This document shows, one piece after another, positions 41,398 to 48,561 of a stretch of 48,561 bases of DNA. The position numbers and the translations under genes are program-made. The first letter of the stretch is position 1. Each line of letters starts with the position of its first letter. The notes beneath the pieces are model-generated. The model did not search any database. It was not told where the DNA came from and saw only the letters and a list, made by a program, of their open reading frames with translations. This stretch comes from Sharpea azabuensis DSM 18934 (GTDB lineage: Bacteria > Bacillota_I > Bacilli_A > Erysipelotrichales > Coprobacillaceae), in the NCBI RefSeq assembly GCF_000702165.1, contig NZ_JNKU01000016.1:1-48561 (forward strand), written 5' to 3'.

Positions 41398-41997
41398 CTA
41401 GGCATCTTGGGGTTGCATGATATAGCTTGTCAGACAGGTTAGAAGTGAAAAAATGAAACTTCCTAATGGAATTGAAAGAGCTAAGAAGTAATTAAATGCG
41501 GTAAGGACATCATAACTATTAATTGCATTTGTAAGAGAAAGAAGGGTGAGAGCTGCCTGTATTAAGAACATGATGAAATAATACTGTTCATATTTATGAT
41601 TATGATAGCCATAAAAAATAACAATATACAAAACTAATCTCAATAATGTCAATGTAATCATCATACCATGACTCATGAATGTTGATGTCTGAATATGATA
41701 AATTGCATTAATAATGGCATAGAGTAGCTCAAGCAAGCTAGCAGTTCCACTAGCTAAGATAGCTGTACGAAATTTTGCATTCTTATTTTCTTTTAAGTAA
41801 TCACTTAAACCAAAAAAGAGAATGATAAATGACATGATTTCTAATAGAGACGTAATGGCAATAAGTTCAGTTGTCATATATTTCTGAACAAGAAGACCAC
41901 TATAGACTGTTTTGAAAACATAAATCAATCCAAATATTGAAAATATGAGCAACAAATATTTCATATTATTAACTATTTTCATGAGATTTTTACGCAT
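41398..41997 (-). CDS. Predicted integral membrane protein, unrecognised
   Basis: 199 residues with about six predicted membrane helices (near 12-32, 43-63, 78-97, 107-127, 137-157 and 168-190) and very short loops. A charged segment DYLKENKNAKFR sits after helix 2. No conserved catalytic or transport motif recognised. SD AGAGGTGG precedes ATG. It has its own promoter (TTGGCA-17-TAAAAT) and lies upstream of the ABC unit on the same strand, so a shared envelope role is possible but only suggested by proximity. Confidence 0.75.
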   Translation of the reverse strand: MRKNLMKIVNNMKYLLLIFSIFGLIYVFKTVYSGLLVQKYMTTELIAITSLLEIMSFIILFFGLSDYLKENKNAKFRTAILASGTASLLELLYAIINAIYHIQTSTFMSHGMMITLTLLRLVLYIVIFYGYHNHKYEQYYFIMFLIQAALTLLSLTNAINSYDVLTAFNYFLALSIPLGSFIFSLLTCLTSYIMQPQDA

Positions 41998-42019
41998 AAC
42001 ATTCCACCTCTATGCATCC

Positions 42020-42048
42020 ATTTTATCACACTTGATATAGTTTGCCAA
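42020..42048 (-). promoter_or_regulatory. Promoter of the six-helix membrane protein
   Basis: Minus strand: -35 TTGGCA (42043-42048), 17-base spacer, -10 TAAAAT (42020-42025). Confidence 0.7.
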
Positions 42049-42103
42049 AAGAAAGCCTTCTTACCTTCTTTCCCTCACTAAATACTCATCAAAACTTACT
42101 AAT

Positions 42104-42133
42104 AAAAAAATCCAGCTTCCTAGGAAACTGGAT
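42104..42133 (-). terminator. infC-rpmI-rplT terminator
   Basis: Minus strand ATCCAG(T)TTCC-TA-GGAA(G)CTGGAT followed by T7, after the rplT stop. Confidence 0.88.
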
Positions 42134-42139
42134 CTTGAA

Positions 42140-42499
42140 TTACTTATTTAATGCTTCTTTAGCAGTATTGCAGATTGCAGTGAATCCTTCTGGATCAGCA
42201 ATTGCGATTTCAGATAACATCTTTCTATTGATGTCAACGTTAGCTAATTTTAAACCATGCATTAATACAGAGTATGATAAGTCATTCATTCTTGCTGCAG
42301 CGTTAATACGAGCAATCCATAACTTTCTCATTTCTCTCTTTAAGTTTCTTCTATCTCTATATGCATATTTTAATGAATGCATTACCTGCTCATGAGCAGT
42401 TTTATATAAAGCATGCTTACTTCCAAAATAACCCTTAGCAAGCTTTAATGTTTTCTTTCTTCTACGTCTAGTTGTGTAACCGCCTTTTACTCTTGCCAT
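42140..42499 (-). CDS. rplT: 50S ribosomal protein L20
   Basis: 119 residues, full length. Starts [20 protein letters not shown], the basic N-terminal tail that threads into 23S rRNA, followed by [20 protein letters not shown]. Family knowledge: L20 is an early assembly protein and represses its own operon by binding a leader RNA that mimics its rRNA site; a leader of that type precedes infC. It is the last gene of infC-rpmI-rplT. Confidence 0.98.
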   Translation of the reverse strand: MARVKGGYTTRRRRKKTLKLAKGYFGSKHALYKTAHEQVMHSLKYAYRDRRNLKREMRKLWIARINAAARMNDLSYSVLMHGLKLANVDINRKMLSEIAIADPEGFTAICNTAKEALNK

Positions 42500-42512
42500 T
42501 TACATGTCCTCC

Positions 42513-42707
42513 TTACTTACCTAATCTAGATTTAATTCTCTTCATATCTGATGGATGCACTAAAGTTGCTTTTGCTAAATGCTTCTTCTGCTTGTGAGTT
42601 TTGTTGTGTGATAAGTGTGAAACATAAGCATGAGATCTTTTGAATTTACCTGAACCTGTTTTCTTTAAACGTTTCTTTAGGCCACTGTGTGTTTTCATTT
42701 TTGGCAT
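42513..42707 (-). CDS. rpmI: 50S ribosomal protein L35
   Basis: 64 residues: [20 protein letters not shown] and [20 protein letters not shown], typical L35. SD GGAGG precedes ATG. Middle gene of the operon, 13 bases upstream of rplT and 13 downstream of infC. Confidence 0.98.
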   Translation of the reverse strand: MPKMKTHSGLKKRLKKTGSGKFKRSHAYVSHLSHNKTHKQKKHLAKATLVHPSDMKRIKSRLGK

Positions 42708-42720
42708 AACTAAATTCCTC

Positions 42721-43263
42721 CTATTTATTCTTCTTAGGGGCTAGAATCGCAATAAGCGTTCTGCCTTCCATTTTAGCTGGCTTTTCGATAACACAATATT
42801 CACTACATTCTTCAACGAAATCATCAAGAATCTTCTGTCCAATTTCAATATGTGCCATCTGTCTTCCTCTAAATCTTACTGCAACCTTGACTTTATCGCC
42901 ATCTTGCAGCCATTTGAGAGTTCTCTTCAGTTTTACATTTTTGTCATGGACATCAATAGTTGGAGAAAGCTGAGTTTCCTTTAGAGAGACAACCTTAGAA
43001 TTTCTTCTCTGTTCTCTTTCTTTCTTCTGTTTCTCAAAACGATATTTACCATAGTCCATGATTCGACATACAGGTGGTTTTGCTTTTGGCGCAACGCACA
43101 CTAAGTCTAAATTTGCATCATTTGCCTTGTTCTGGGCATCTCTGCTACTCATAGTTCCAAGCTGATCTCCGTTCTGGTCAATCACAAGAACTTCTCTAAA
43201 GCGAATTTTTCCATTAACTAAATCATCATTTGGTTTTGGTTTAGTTCTATCGTATTTTCTAAT
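42721..43263 (-). CDS. infC: Translation initiation factor IF-3 (probable AUU start)
   Basis: 180 residues from ATT 43261-43263 ([20 protein letters not shown]). This start is chosen because SD GGAGGTG lies six bases upstream; the in-frame ATG at 43278 contains that SD and cannot use it. Two IF3 domains are seen: N-terminal [19 protein letters not shown] and [16 protein letters not shown] (linker), C-terminal [18 protein letters not shown]. Family knowledge: IF3 blocks subunit joining and rejects non-AUG starts, so an AUU start gives negative feedback, as known for E. coli infC. First gene of infC-rpmI-rplT. Confidence 0.96.
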   Translation of the reverse strand: MRKYDRTKPKPNDDLVNGKIRFREVLVIDQNGDQLGTMSSRDAQNKANDANLDLVCVAPKAKPPVCRIMDYGKYRFEKQKKEREQRRNSKVVSLKETQLSPTIDVHDKNVKLKRTLKWLQDGDKVKVAVRFRGRQMAHIEIGQKILDDFVEECSEYCVIEKPAKMEGRTLIAILAPKKNK

Positions 43264-43288
43264 AAAAGCCACCTCCATTGCTTAACAA

Positions 43289-43424
43289 TAAAAAAGCAGG
43301 TGCATAAGCACCCGCATAAACATCCCAAAGAATTAATACATTAATATCTTCAGTGACATTTGCCTACCAACATCCATCAGTCAGGCGAGAAGCGAGCACT
43401 TCTTCTTTCCACTACTTTATTTAC
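43289..43424 (-). promoter_or_regulatory. L20-type leader with terminator before infC
   Basis: About 135 bases of structured 5' UTR ending in GCGGGTGC-TTAT-GCACCTGC plus T6 (minus strand, 43289-43315). Position, operon and terminator agree with the L20-responsive leader of Firmicutes. The internal L20-binding pseudoknot was not folded, so the assignment rests on context. Confidence 0.75.
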
Positions 43425-43430
43425 TTGCTC

Positions 43431-43459
43431 ATTCTATAAAATTTCTTAATCTATGTCAA
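43431..43459 (-). promoter_or_regulatory. infC operon promoter
   Basis: Minus strand: perfect -35 TTGACA (43454-43459), 17-base spacer, -10 TAGAAT (43431-43436). It overlaps the stop codon of the pseudouridine synthase gene. Confidence 0.8.
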
Positions 43460-44280
43460 TGCTTTTTTACAACTTTCTCGAACGAATCAGGAATAGCAGT
43501 CGTAAATGTCATTTTCTGATGAGTAAAGGGATGAATAAAGCTAAATGTATCTGCATGCAAGGCTAGTCTTTTGAGTTCATTGCTTCTTGCCCCATATTTC
43601 TTATCCCCCATAATAGGATGATGCAATGAAGCCATATGCACACGAATCTGATTCTTGCGCCCTGTATCAAGAAGAACATGGACGAGAGAACAATGCTTGT
43701 TAGAAGCTATTGCTTCATAATGGGTAATCGCACGCTGGCCACCCTTTTTCGTTATATAGACTTCCTGCCCTCTGCTTTCTGCTAAATAATTATCAATTGT
43801 GCCTCGCCCAATCATCTTTCCTTCAACAACAGCATAATAACTGCGCATTGTCACACAATCATTCCAATGATGAGTAAGATATTCATAGAGCTTCTTGTTC
43901 TTCACAAACATCAGGACACCAGAAGTATCCTGATCTAAACGGTGAACAAGATAGAGCTGTTCATGCTTCTTGCCAACATAGTTCTTGACCATCATATAGG
44001 CTGTACGCTTGGATTCTTTAGCTGTACGTTCTGATAATAATCCACTTGGTTTATTAATGGCGATGATTTCATCATCTTCATAGATGATATCAAAAGGCAG
44101 TAAAGAAGGTGCTATCTTGCTGATGGAAACATCATCACCTATCTTAAGAACATAGTCATATTGCGTAATAATTTTGCCATTAACTTGAACTTCCTTATAT
44201 TTAAGCAGATTCTTAGCTTTCGTACGATTATAGTTCTGTAATAAATAATCCATCAATATCATTTCTTTAACAATTTTCAT
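43456..44280 (-). CDS. RluA-family pseudouridine synthase
   Basis: 274 residues from ATG 44278-44280, seven bases after an AAGG SD. A short N-terminal S4-like segment (YNRTKAKNLLKYKEVQVNGK) is followed by the catalytic core with HRLDQDTSGVLMF (catalytic Asp in RLDxxTSG), and GRKNQIRVHMASLHHPIMGD near the C-terminus. Family knowledge: RluA/RluD enzymes convert uridines in 23S rRNA or tRNA to pseudouridine; which site is not evident. It overlaps the glycerate kinase gene by 14 bases, so the two are co-translated. Confidence 0.93.
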   Translation of the reverse strand: MKIVKEMILMDYLLQNYNRTKAKNLLKYKEVQVNGKIITQYDYVLKIGDDVSISKIAPSLLPFDIIYEDDEIIAINKPSGLLSERTAKESKRTAYMMVKNYVGKKHEQLYLVHRLDQDTSGVLMFVKNKKLYEYLTHHWNDCVTMRSYYAVVEGKMIGRGTIDNYLAESRGQEVYITKKGGQRAITHYEAIASNKHCSLVHVLLDTGRKNQIRVHMASLHHPIMGDKKYGARSNELKRLALHADTFSFIHPFTHQKMTFTTAIPDSFEKVVKKH

Positions 44281-45367
44281 CAAAATACCTTCTTACAGCC
44301 CTTTCTAGATGCATTGGACCTTCTTTCAGCATTGTGGCAAGATCCTTTATTTCCTCATTAATACAAATAACATCCATAAAACCTGCCTCCTTAAGCAAGG
44401 CAACATCTTTCACCTTACCGGCAAAGACCACAACCGGTTTGTGATATCTTTTTGCATGCATCAAAACACCATAAGGTGTTTTTCCCGAGAGTGTCTGTTG
44501 ATCTATGCTGCCCTCGCCTGTCACAACAACATCCGCCTTCTTAATCGCCTCATCAAGATGAACCATCTGACTGACAATCTCAAAGCCCTTTTCTAAACGT
44601 CCACCTAGATAACTAACAATCGCATAGCCTAAACCGCCTGCTGCCCCTGTTCCAGGTATCTCACGATAACACTTCCCAAGCGCTTCTTCACTTAATAAAG
44701 CATAATGCGCCATGGCTTGATCAACACATTCTAACCTTTCTTCTTGTAAGCCTTTTTGTGGACCAAAGACATAGGTTGCGCCATGAGGACCTAATAATGG
44801 ATTTTCGACATCACAGGCAGCGATAAAGCTCACATCTTCATTTCGAAAAAGATAATGGCTTCTATCAATCGCTGTAATCTTGCCAAGGCCTTGTGCACTT
44901 GGTGATACAGGCTGATGATGGGCATCAAGAAAGCGTATGCCTAAGGCAGTAAGCATGCCAATTCCGCCATCATTTGTTGCTGACCCGCCAAGAGTAATCA
45001 TAAAGCGTCGTGCACCATGATGAAAAGCATCAACAATCATCTCACCAACACCTAGACTTGTTGTATGCAACGCATTCTTTTCCTCTTCTTCAAGAAGATC
45101 TAACCCACATGCCTGGGCGCATTCAATAACAGCAAACTCACCAGCCACCATATATCTCGCCATAACATGCTTAAAGTTAGGCGAAGTCACTTCAACTTGA
45201 TAATACGTCCCCTTAAGCCCATCACTTAATGCCTCAAGCGTCCCTTCGCCCCCATCTGCCAATGGTATAATCTCCACATCATCATCTAAGGCTCTTTGAA
45301 CTGCTTCACCAGCACTTTTCGCACTCATTGATTCTTTAAATGAATCAAAACAAGCCAATACCTTCAT
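44267..45367 (-). CDS. glxK: Glycerate kinase (GlxK/GarK type)
   Basis: 366 residues from ATG 45365-45367, eight bases after SD GGAG. Starts MKVLACFDSFKESMSAKSAG, then PLADGGEGTLEALSDGL, TTSLGVGEMIVDAFHHGAR, LGGSATNDGGIGML, PGTGAAGGLGYA and TGEGSIDQQTLSGKTPYGV, all signatures of the family I glycerate kinases that make phosphoglycerate from D-glycerate with ATP. An extended -10 TGTTAAGAT (45391-45399) precedes it, and the right end of IS605 copy 2 lies four bases further upstream, so the -35 region is now IS sequence. Confidence 0.93.
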   Translation of the reverse strand: MKVLACFDSFKESMSAKSAGEAVQRALDDDVEIIPLADGGEGTLEALSDGLKGTYYQVEVTSPNFKHVMARYMVAGEFAVIECAQACGLDLLEEEEKNALHTTSLGVGEMIVDAFHHGARRFMITLGGSATNDGGIGMLTALGIRFLDAHHQPVSPSAQGLGKITAIDRSHYLFRNEDVSFIAACDVENPLLGPHGATYVFGPQKGLQEERLECVDQAMAHYALLSEEALGKCYREIPGTGAAGGLGYAIVSYLGGRLEKGFEIVSQMVHLDEAIKKADVVVTGEGSIDQQTLSGKTPYGVLMHAKRYHKPVVVFAGKVKDVALLKEAGFMDVICINEEIKDLATMLKEGPMHLERAVRRYFDENC

Positions 45368-45390
45368 ACACTTCACTCCATTTCCTATTT

Positions 45391-45399
45391 ATCTTAACA
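45391..45399 (-). promoter_or_regulatory. Extended -10 of the glycerate kinase gene, next to IS605
   Basis: Minus strand TGT plus TAAGAT. The element tip at 45403 leaves no native -35, so only the extended -10 or an IS-borne promoter can drive the gene. Confidence 0.5.
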
Positions 45400-45402
45400 C
45401 AA

Positions 45403-45560
45403 GTGAACTGCTCCGACTCATAGAAGTCGAAACTTCCTGCTTCAACCACTACTGCATTGGCTGCATTGTTACGCAGCTCAACGTCTTACACAATGTCCAC
45501 AGGCGTATGAGTTCGGGCTATTCCATCCCTACTCTATATATTTTGTTTATGCTACTTAAC
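45403..45560 (-). ncRNA. Omega-RNA (reRNA)-like right end of IS605 copy 2
   Basis: Holds the 61-base conserved block (45473-45533; two differences from copy 1), then a hairpin and the element tip. The guide, if transcribed past the tip, would begin TTGTGTTAAGATAAAT, i.e. the -10 region of the glycerate kinase gene. Confidence 0.7.
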
Positions 45561-46685
45561 TAAGCAGACGTAATCCTTCGTTTAGTATATTGATAGCAGC
45601 GTTCTGGTCACGGCTTATCGTGAGTCCGCAATCACATATCATTTTGCGCTTAGATAAATCCTTCATCTCGGGATGCAATGTACCGCAGCAACTGCAGATT
45701 TGTGATGACGGAAACCACTTATCCACTTTGACAAGATACTTATTTCTGTCAGACAGCTTGTATTCGAGCATGTTAAGAAACATGCCGTATCCATTATCAA
45801 GTGTAGCCTTGCCGTTTCCGAAGCCGCGATTTGCCATAGAACGCATATTTAGAGATTCCACACATACAACATCATACTGATTGGCTATCTCAGCAGATAT
45901 TTTATGCAGGTTATCCAGACGCTGATTAGCGATATATCTATGAATTCTGTTTACTTTACGGAGCTGCTTAATATAGTTATTGGATTTATCTTCATGCTTC
46001 TTAGAGCCTTGCATACGGGACAATCTACACTGTGCCCTGGCAAGCTTGTCATGGCTTTCACGATAATATTTGTGATTAGTACCCGCATTGCCATTACTGT
46101 CAACATATAGACCATCAGAAGCATAATCTAATCTAATGGCGTTAGTTTTATCCACTATGTAAGCATTTTCCCTTTATCAAATTCAAAAAGCACAGAAATA
46201 TAATACCTGCCATCAGATTCCTGAGATACAGTAGCAGATTTGATAAGCCAACCACTTTCAGGAACGCGATGGATGACAGCTTTTACTTTACCAATCTTAG
46301 GAAGTCTGATGTACTTATTGTCTATGATAGCAACTGTGCCTTTCTGATTGTTTGTCGTATAAGACCTGCGAAAGTGCTTTGCAAACTTGAACTTAGGAAA
46401 TCCGTTATTCTTTTTGTGAGATTTGCGAAAAGCATGACGGAAAGCAGCCTGCAGATTCATCTGCACGTTTTCAAGGGCAAGACTATCTACCTCCCTAAAA
46501 TATGGATATTCATCCTTATACTGGACAGGCGTAACAGCAGGAAACTTACCTGTGGTCCTGTAGCCTTCAATCTTATCGGAAAGCATAAGATTATAGATCT
46601 TACGGCAGCAGCCAAAGGTCTTAGAGAACATGGTGCTTTGTTCAGTTGTAGGATACACCCTGTACTTGATTGCTTTGTTTGCCAT
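45556..46685 (-). pseudogene. tnpB: tnpB (IS605 OrfB, RNA-guided nuclease family), single frameshift
   Basis: N-terminal frame from ATG 46683-46685 (MANKAIKYRVYPTTEQSTMF) to TAG 46155-46157; C-terminal frame from about 46155 to the stop at 45556. Alignment with copy 1 shows one base missing at about 46170 (GATAAAG-GGAAAATG), which joins the two frames. All nuclease marks are present: RuvC-I Asp (IRLDYASDG), RuvC-II Glu (VCVESLNMRSM), zinc finger CCG...CDC and RuvC-III Asp (SRDQNAAINIL). As it stands, no full-length TnpB is made unless the ribosome shifts. Confidence 0.88.
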
Positions 46686-47091
46686 CCTTCTCTCCCTGTG
46701 ACTGTATATACTGCTTAATAATATCTGCTGTGACACCTCCAGTGGTCAGCAGACAAAAGCTCTGTGACCAGAACATCTCTTTCCACAAGGATTTACGAAT
46801 CTCAGGAAATTCTTTCTTTATGATGCGGCTGCTCGCTGATTTGTAAGCATTGATGAACTTGCTGATTTCGGTATTAGGTTGCCCCCTAAACAAAATGTGA
46901 ACATGGTCCATATCGTGATTCCATTCCTCCAGCGTAATGTTATACGCAGGGGCAATTTTTACAAACATCTCTTTCAGACGGTTAGAGATAGTATCATCTA
47001 TTACCTTATTACGATATTTTACACACATGACAAGGTGATAACGTAATATAAATACCGAATGATTATTTGTGTCTAATTGCATGGTGTTCAT
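46642..47091 (-). CDS. tnpA: IS200-like Y1 transposase TnpA (copy 2, apparently intact)
   Basis: 149 residues (ATG 47089-47091; an internal ATG nine bases later is possible). Seen: HUH metal motif DHVHIL with His63 and His65, and the catalytic Tyr128 in DIIKQYIQSQ. Family knowledge: the dimer nicks single-stranded DNA at the hairpin-marked ends and transposes the element by a peel-and-paste route on the lagging strand. It overlaps the tnpB start by 44 bases. It could in principle act on the ends of copy 1 as well. Confidence 0.92.
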   Translation of the reverse strand: MNTMQLDTNNHSVFILRYHLVMCVKYRNKVIDDTISNRLKEMFVKIAPAYNITLEEWNHDMDHVHILFRGQPNTEISKFINAYKSASSRIIKKEFPEIRKSLWKEMFWSQSFCLLTTGGVTADIIKQYIQSQGEKDGKQSNQVQGVSYN

Positions 47092-47202
47092 GACCTTTCT
47101 AATTATTACGACTGATTATATTTAGATTATAAAATTAAAGGATACAAAAATCAATAAAACGCCGTGTTTATCGCAATTCATCCCACCACCTATAGCTGGG
47201 TG

Positions 47203-47397
47203 TACGTAAGACAGTATTGCGCCGAGATTGACGAAGCGGCACGAAACCGCATGGAGCTGATCGTGCGGTCACTGGCAGAGCAAAACGGTGTGACCGAACA
47301 GCTGAAAGCCGAAAACCAAATAGAATGGGTGCGGCAGATGAACGCTTACAAGGCACAGGCAGAGGAAGTTGTGTAGTTTGAGCTGATTTATGACTGA
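47203..47397 (+). pseudogene. tnpV: tnpV 3' remnant (transposon-encoded TnpV)
   Basis: Plus-strand frame YVRQYCAEIDEAARNRMELI, then VRSLAEQNGVTEQLKAENQI and EWVRQMNAYKAQAEEVV up to TAG 47374-47376. After the stop the same frame reads FELIYD before TGA 47395-47397, matching the usual (Y)xELIY end of TnpV, so the TAG replaces a tyrosine codon. The 5' half is lost at the IS605 insertion. The stretch is clearly richer in GC than its surroundings, consistent with transfer in a Tn4451/Tn5397-type element. A GTG start inside the IS (47164) is not a real start. Confidence 0.8.
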
Positions 47398-47481
47398 TAC
47401 TGAGAGCGTCCGGACGAAAAATGTTTGGGCGCTCTTACTGTATGAATAAATTGTAATTTTCCCATGATAAAGAAGCAAATG

Positions 47482-47543
47482 TTGTAAAGGAAACTTGACA
47501 AGATAAATATGTCATACTATAGTAAGTTTGTAAAGGAAACTTG
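47482..47543 (+). promoter_or_regulatory. xre promoter with duplicated operator
   Basis: -35 TTGACA (47495-47500), 17-base spacer, -10 TATAGT (47518-47523). The 16-base direct repeat TTGTAAAGGAAACTTG occurs at 47482-47497 and 47528-47543, one copy overlapping the -35 and one at the start point, ideal for autorepression by the downstream HTH protein. Confidence 0.85.
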
Positions 47544-47563
47544 TCATGCAAGGAGGCGTTTTT

Positions 47564-47779
47564 TTGAAGAATAAAGTTGAGCAGTTACGAAAGGAGCGAG
47601 GATTAAATCAAGATGATTTTGCAAAAATGCTTCGTGTTTCAAGACAAACCATTAGTTCAATCGAAACCGGAAAGTATAATCCATCATTGGAATTAGCTTT
47701 TGCAATTTCAGACTTTTTTGGCAAGCGGATTGAAGAAATCTTTATCTATGAAAGAGGTGCAGAAAATGAAAAAAAGTAA
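47564..47779 (+). CDS. XRE-family HTH regulator
   Basis: 71 residues from TTG 47564-47566, seven bases after SD AAGGAGG; the ATG at 47546 contains that SD. The whole protein is a Cro/CI-type helix-turn-helix: KVEQLRKERGLNQDDFAKML, RVSRQTISSIETGKYNPSLE, then FAISDFFGKRIEEIF. It belongs to the YgzD/ImmR-like small regulators that repress their own promoter. Its 3' end overlaps the membrane-protein gene by 14 bases. The pair looks like a mobile-element cargo cassette. Confidence 0.92.
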   Translation: MKNKVEQLRKERGLNQDDFAKMLRVSRQTISSIETGKYNPSLELAFAISDFFGKRIEEIFIYERGAENEKK

Positions 47780-48209
47780 TTTGATAACCGGGATACTATA
47801 TGTGCTTTTCGGTGTGGCTTGTTTGATTGTTGCGCTGTTGATTGAAACAAAGTTAGAGGGCATTTTATGGGGCTTTGCTGGCGCAGGTATCTTCCCAGGA
47901 ATTATGATGATATGCAAATATTTTTATTGGAGTTCCCCAAAAAATAAAGAGCGATACGAAGAGCGTTTGGAAAACGAACGAATTGAACAGCATGACGAGT
48001 TAAAAACAAAAATCAGAGATAGAGCCGGAAGATATACTTACAGCTTAGGACTGCTGGTTATTTGTTTCTCTATTTTGGTTTTCGGTATTCTCGGAGCATT
48101 GGAAGTCATTGATAATACTCGCATGATTGTACTCTATCTCAGCGGATATTTACTGTTTCAAGTTATCGCAGGAATTGTCATTTTTAATAAGCTGATGAAA
48201 AAGTATTAA
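47766..48209 (+). CDS. Four-helix membrane protein coupled to the XRE regulator
   Basis: 147 residues from ATG 47766-47768, six bases after an AGAGGTG SD. Four hydrophobic segments: about 7-24, 30-47, 93-112 and 120-140. A highly charged cytoplasmic stretch (about 54-85; SSPKNKERYEERLENERIEQ) lies between helices 2 and 3. I do not recognise the family. Small XRE plus small membrane-protein operons are frequent in conjugative and mobilisable elements of gut Firmicutes; the function is unknown (signal sensing or immunity are guesses). Confidence 0.8.
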   Translation: MKKSNLITGILYVLFGVACLIVALLIETKLEGILWGFAGAGIFPGIMMICKYFYWSSPKNKERYEERLENERIEQHDELKTKIRDRAGRYTYSLGLLVICFSILVFGILGALEVIDNTRMIVLYLSGYLLFQVIAGIVIFNKLMKKY

Positions 48210-48246
48210 GGAAAATGCAAAAGTCAATATAATAATGCAGGTTTTG

Positions 48247-48288
48247 GACAAAATAAGAATGTAGGTTTTCCTACATTTTTATTTTGTC
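48247..48288. terminator. Bidirectional terminator between the xre cassette and istB
   Basis: A long inverted repeat: GACAAAATAA-G-AATGTAGG, loop TTTT, CCTACATT-T-TTATTTTGTC, about 18 paired bases. It serves the plus-strand xre unit and the minus-strand istB, whose stop is three bases away. Confidence 0.88.
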
Positions 48289-48291
48289 TTT

Positions 48292-48561
48292 TTAATCATC
48301 ATCAGTCATTAGCTGAAGCTGATCTTTTAATCTGTAGGAAGGACCATTAATGTTCAATACCTGACTGTGGTGTAACAGTCTGTCAAGGAGTGCATTCGTA
48401 AGAACAGGATCTCCAAAAACCTCTGGCCATTTGGAGAATGTCAGGTTAGTCGTGATGAGAGTGCTGGACTTCTCATATCTCTTCGCAATGAGATTGAAGA
48501 AGAGATTGGCTGTATCCACATCCATCTTCTCGTAGCCAAGCTCGTCTAGTATCAGCAGCCT
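48292..48561 (-). CDS. istB: IS21-family ATPase IstB, C-terminal part (runs off window)
   Basis: The frame is open from the window edge to TAA 48292-48294. Seen: RLLILDELGYEKMD (Walker B, LDELG), ANLFFNLIAKRYEKSSTLIT, TNLTFSKWPEVFGD (sensor region TTN) and ALLDRLLHHSQVLNINGPSY, the C-terminal IstB/DnaC-like motifs ending in SYRLKDQ. Family knowledge: IstB is the AAA+ helper that loads the IstA transposase of IS21. Walker A and istA would lie to the right. Integrity unknown. Confidence 0.93.
   Translation of the reverse strand, partial: RLLILDELGYEKMDVDTANLFFNLIAKRYEKSSTLITTNLTFSKWPEVFGDPVLTNALLDRLLHHSQVLNINGPSYRLKDQLQLMTDDD

Larger units (their letters stand above)
45403..47205 (-). mobile_element. 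IS200/IS605-family element, copy 2, inside a tnpV remnant
   Basis: Same order as copy 1: left-end hairpin (47180-47201, CCCA...TGGG), tnpA, overlapping tnpB, omega-RNA-like region, right-end hairpin (CGACT-TCTATG-AGTCG) and AGTTCAC tip. tnpA is intact and tnpB has one frameshift. The left tip lies where tnpV-like coding begins; the minus-strand TTAC at 47206-47209 may be the target. The left end is about 20 bases shorter than that of copy 1, so the left boundary is uncertain. Confidence 0.82.

Noticed and set aside
46155-46190. Possible programmed -1 frameshift joining the two tnpB frames of copy 2.
   Set aside because: The A/G run does not form a canonical slippery heptamer in the zero frame, and copy 1 is open in one frame at this point, so a simple base loss is more likely.
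47164-47202. GTG-started extension of the tnpV-like frame into the IS605 left end.
   Set aside because: The bases belong to the conserved IS left-end hairpin, seen also in copy 1, so the extension is accidental.

Overview
The window looks like a chromosomal segment of a low-GC Firmicute, most likely an Erysipelotrichia/Coprobacillaceae gut bacterium (Catenibacterium-like). This is an inference from low GC, T-box and SAM-I leaders, long-form HPF, a class B sortase, a Crh-like HPr and a dcw cluster without sporulation paralogues; no 16S gene is present to confirm it. Almost all genes read on the minus strand. The exceptions are a radical-SAM gene, the S1-domain/pgi pair, tmcAL, a tnpV remnant and an xre/membrane-protein pair.

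Layout. 1-0.4 kb: 5' part of an IS1182-type transposase. 0.4-4 kb: HPr/Crh-like protein with Tyr15, an RpiB/LacAB isomerase, and leuS with a T-box leader. 4-8.5 kb: two translationally coupled ABC ATPase-permease fusions and a divergent radical-SAM gene. 8.7-11.4 kb: orphan PTS IIB, long HPF, a membrane-anchored amidase and an LDH/HicDH-type dehydrogenase. 11.44-13.25 kb: a decayed IS200/IS605 element (copy 1). 13.3-17.3 kb: GNAT, metK with a SAM riboswitch, an Nfu scaffold, and an S1 protein with pgi. 17.4-18.2 kb: a broken hicB and six tRNA genes. 18.2-18.6 kb: no recognisable gene, but a promoter with a perfect CcpA (cre) box. 18.6-28.9 kb: a SARP-like regulator followed upstream by the division and cell-wall cluster mraZ-rsmH-ftsL-pbpB-mraY-murD-murG-murB-divIB (listed in transcription order).

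29-41.4 kb: rpmF-yceD, tmcAL, a DMT transporter, pheST with a T-box, an unrecognised protein, sortase B/dgkA, acylphosphatase, a TrmH-type methyltransferase, a DUF45 metallohydrolase and a Bce-like ABC pair. 41.4-45.4 kb: a membrane protein, infC-rpmI-rplT behind an L20-type leader, an RluA-type pseudouridine synthase and glycerate kinase. 45.4-47.2 kb: a second, less decayed IS605 element inserted in a GC-richer tnpV remnant. 47.2-48.5 kb: an autoregulated-looking xre/membrane-protein cassette and the 3' part of an IS21 istB gene. The right end is therefore a nested mobile-element region.

How the parts connect. Control by 5' leaders is frequent: Leu and Phe T-boxes, SAM-I, L20, four phased MraZ repeats, and a terminator inside the dcw operon between murD and murG. 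A Crh-like regulator, a cre box on its own promoter and a second cre box on an orphan promoter point to CcpA circuitry. Both IS605 copies end, in the same orientation, inside the promoter region of a host gene (ldh and the glycerate kinase gene). Their conserved omega-RNA-like ends would read directly into those promoters.
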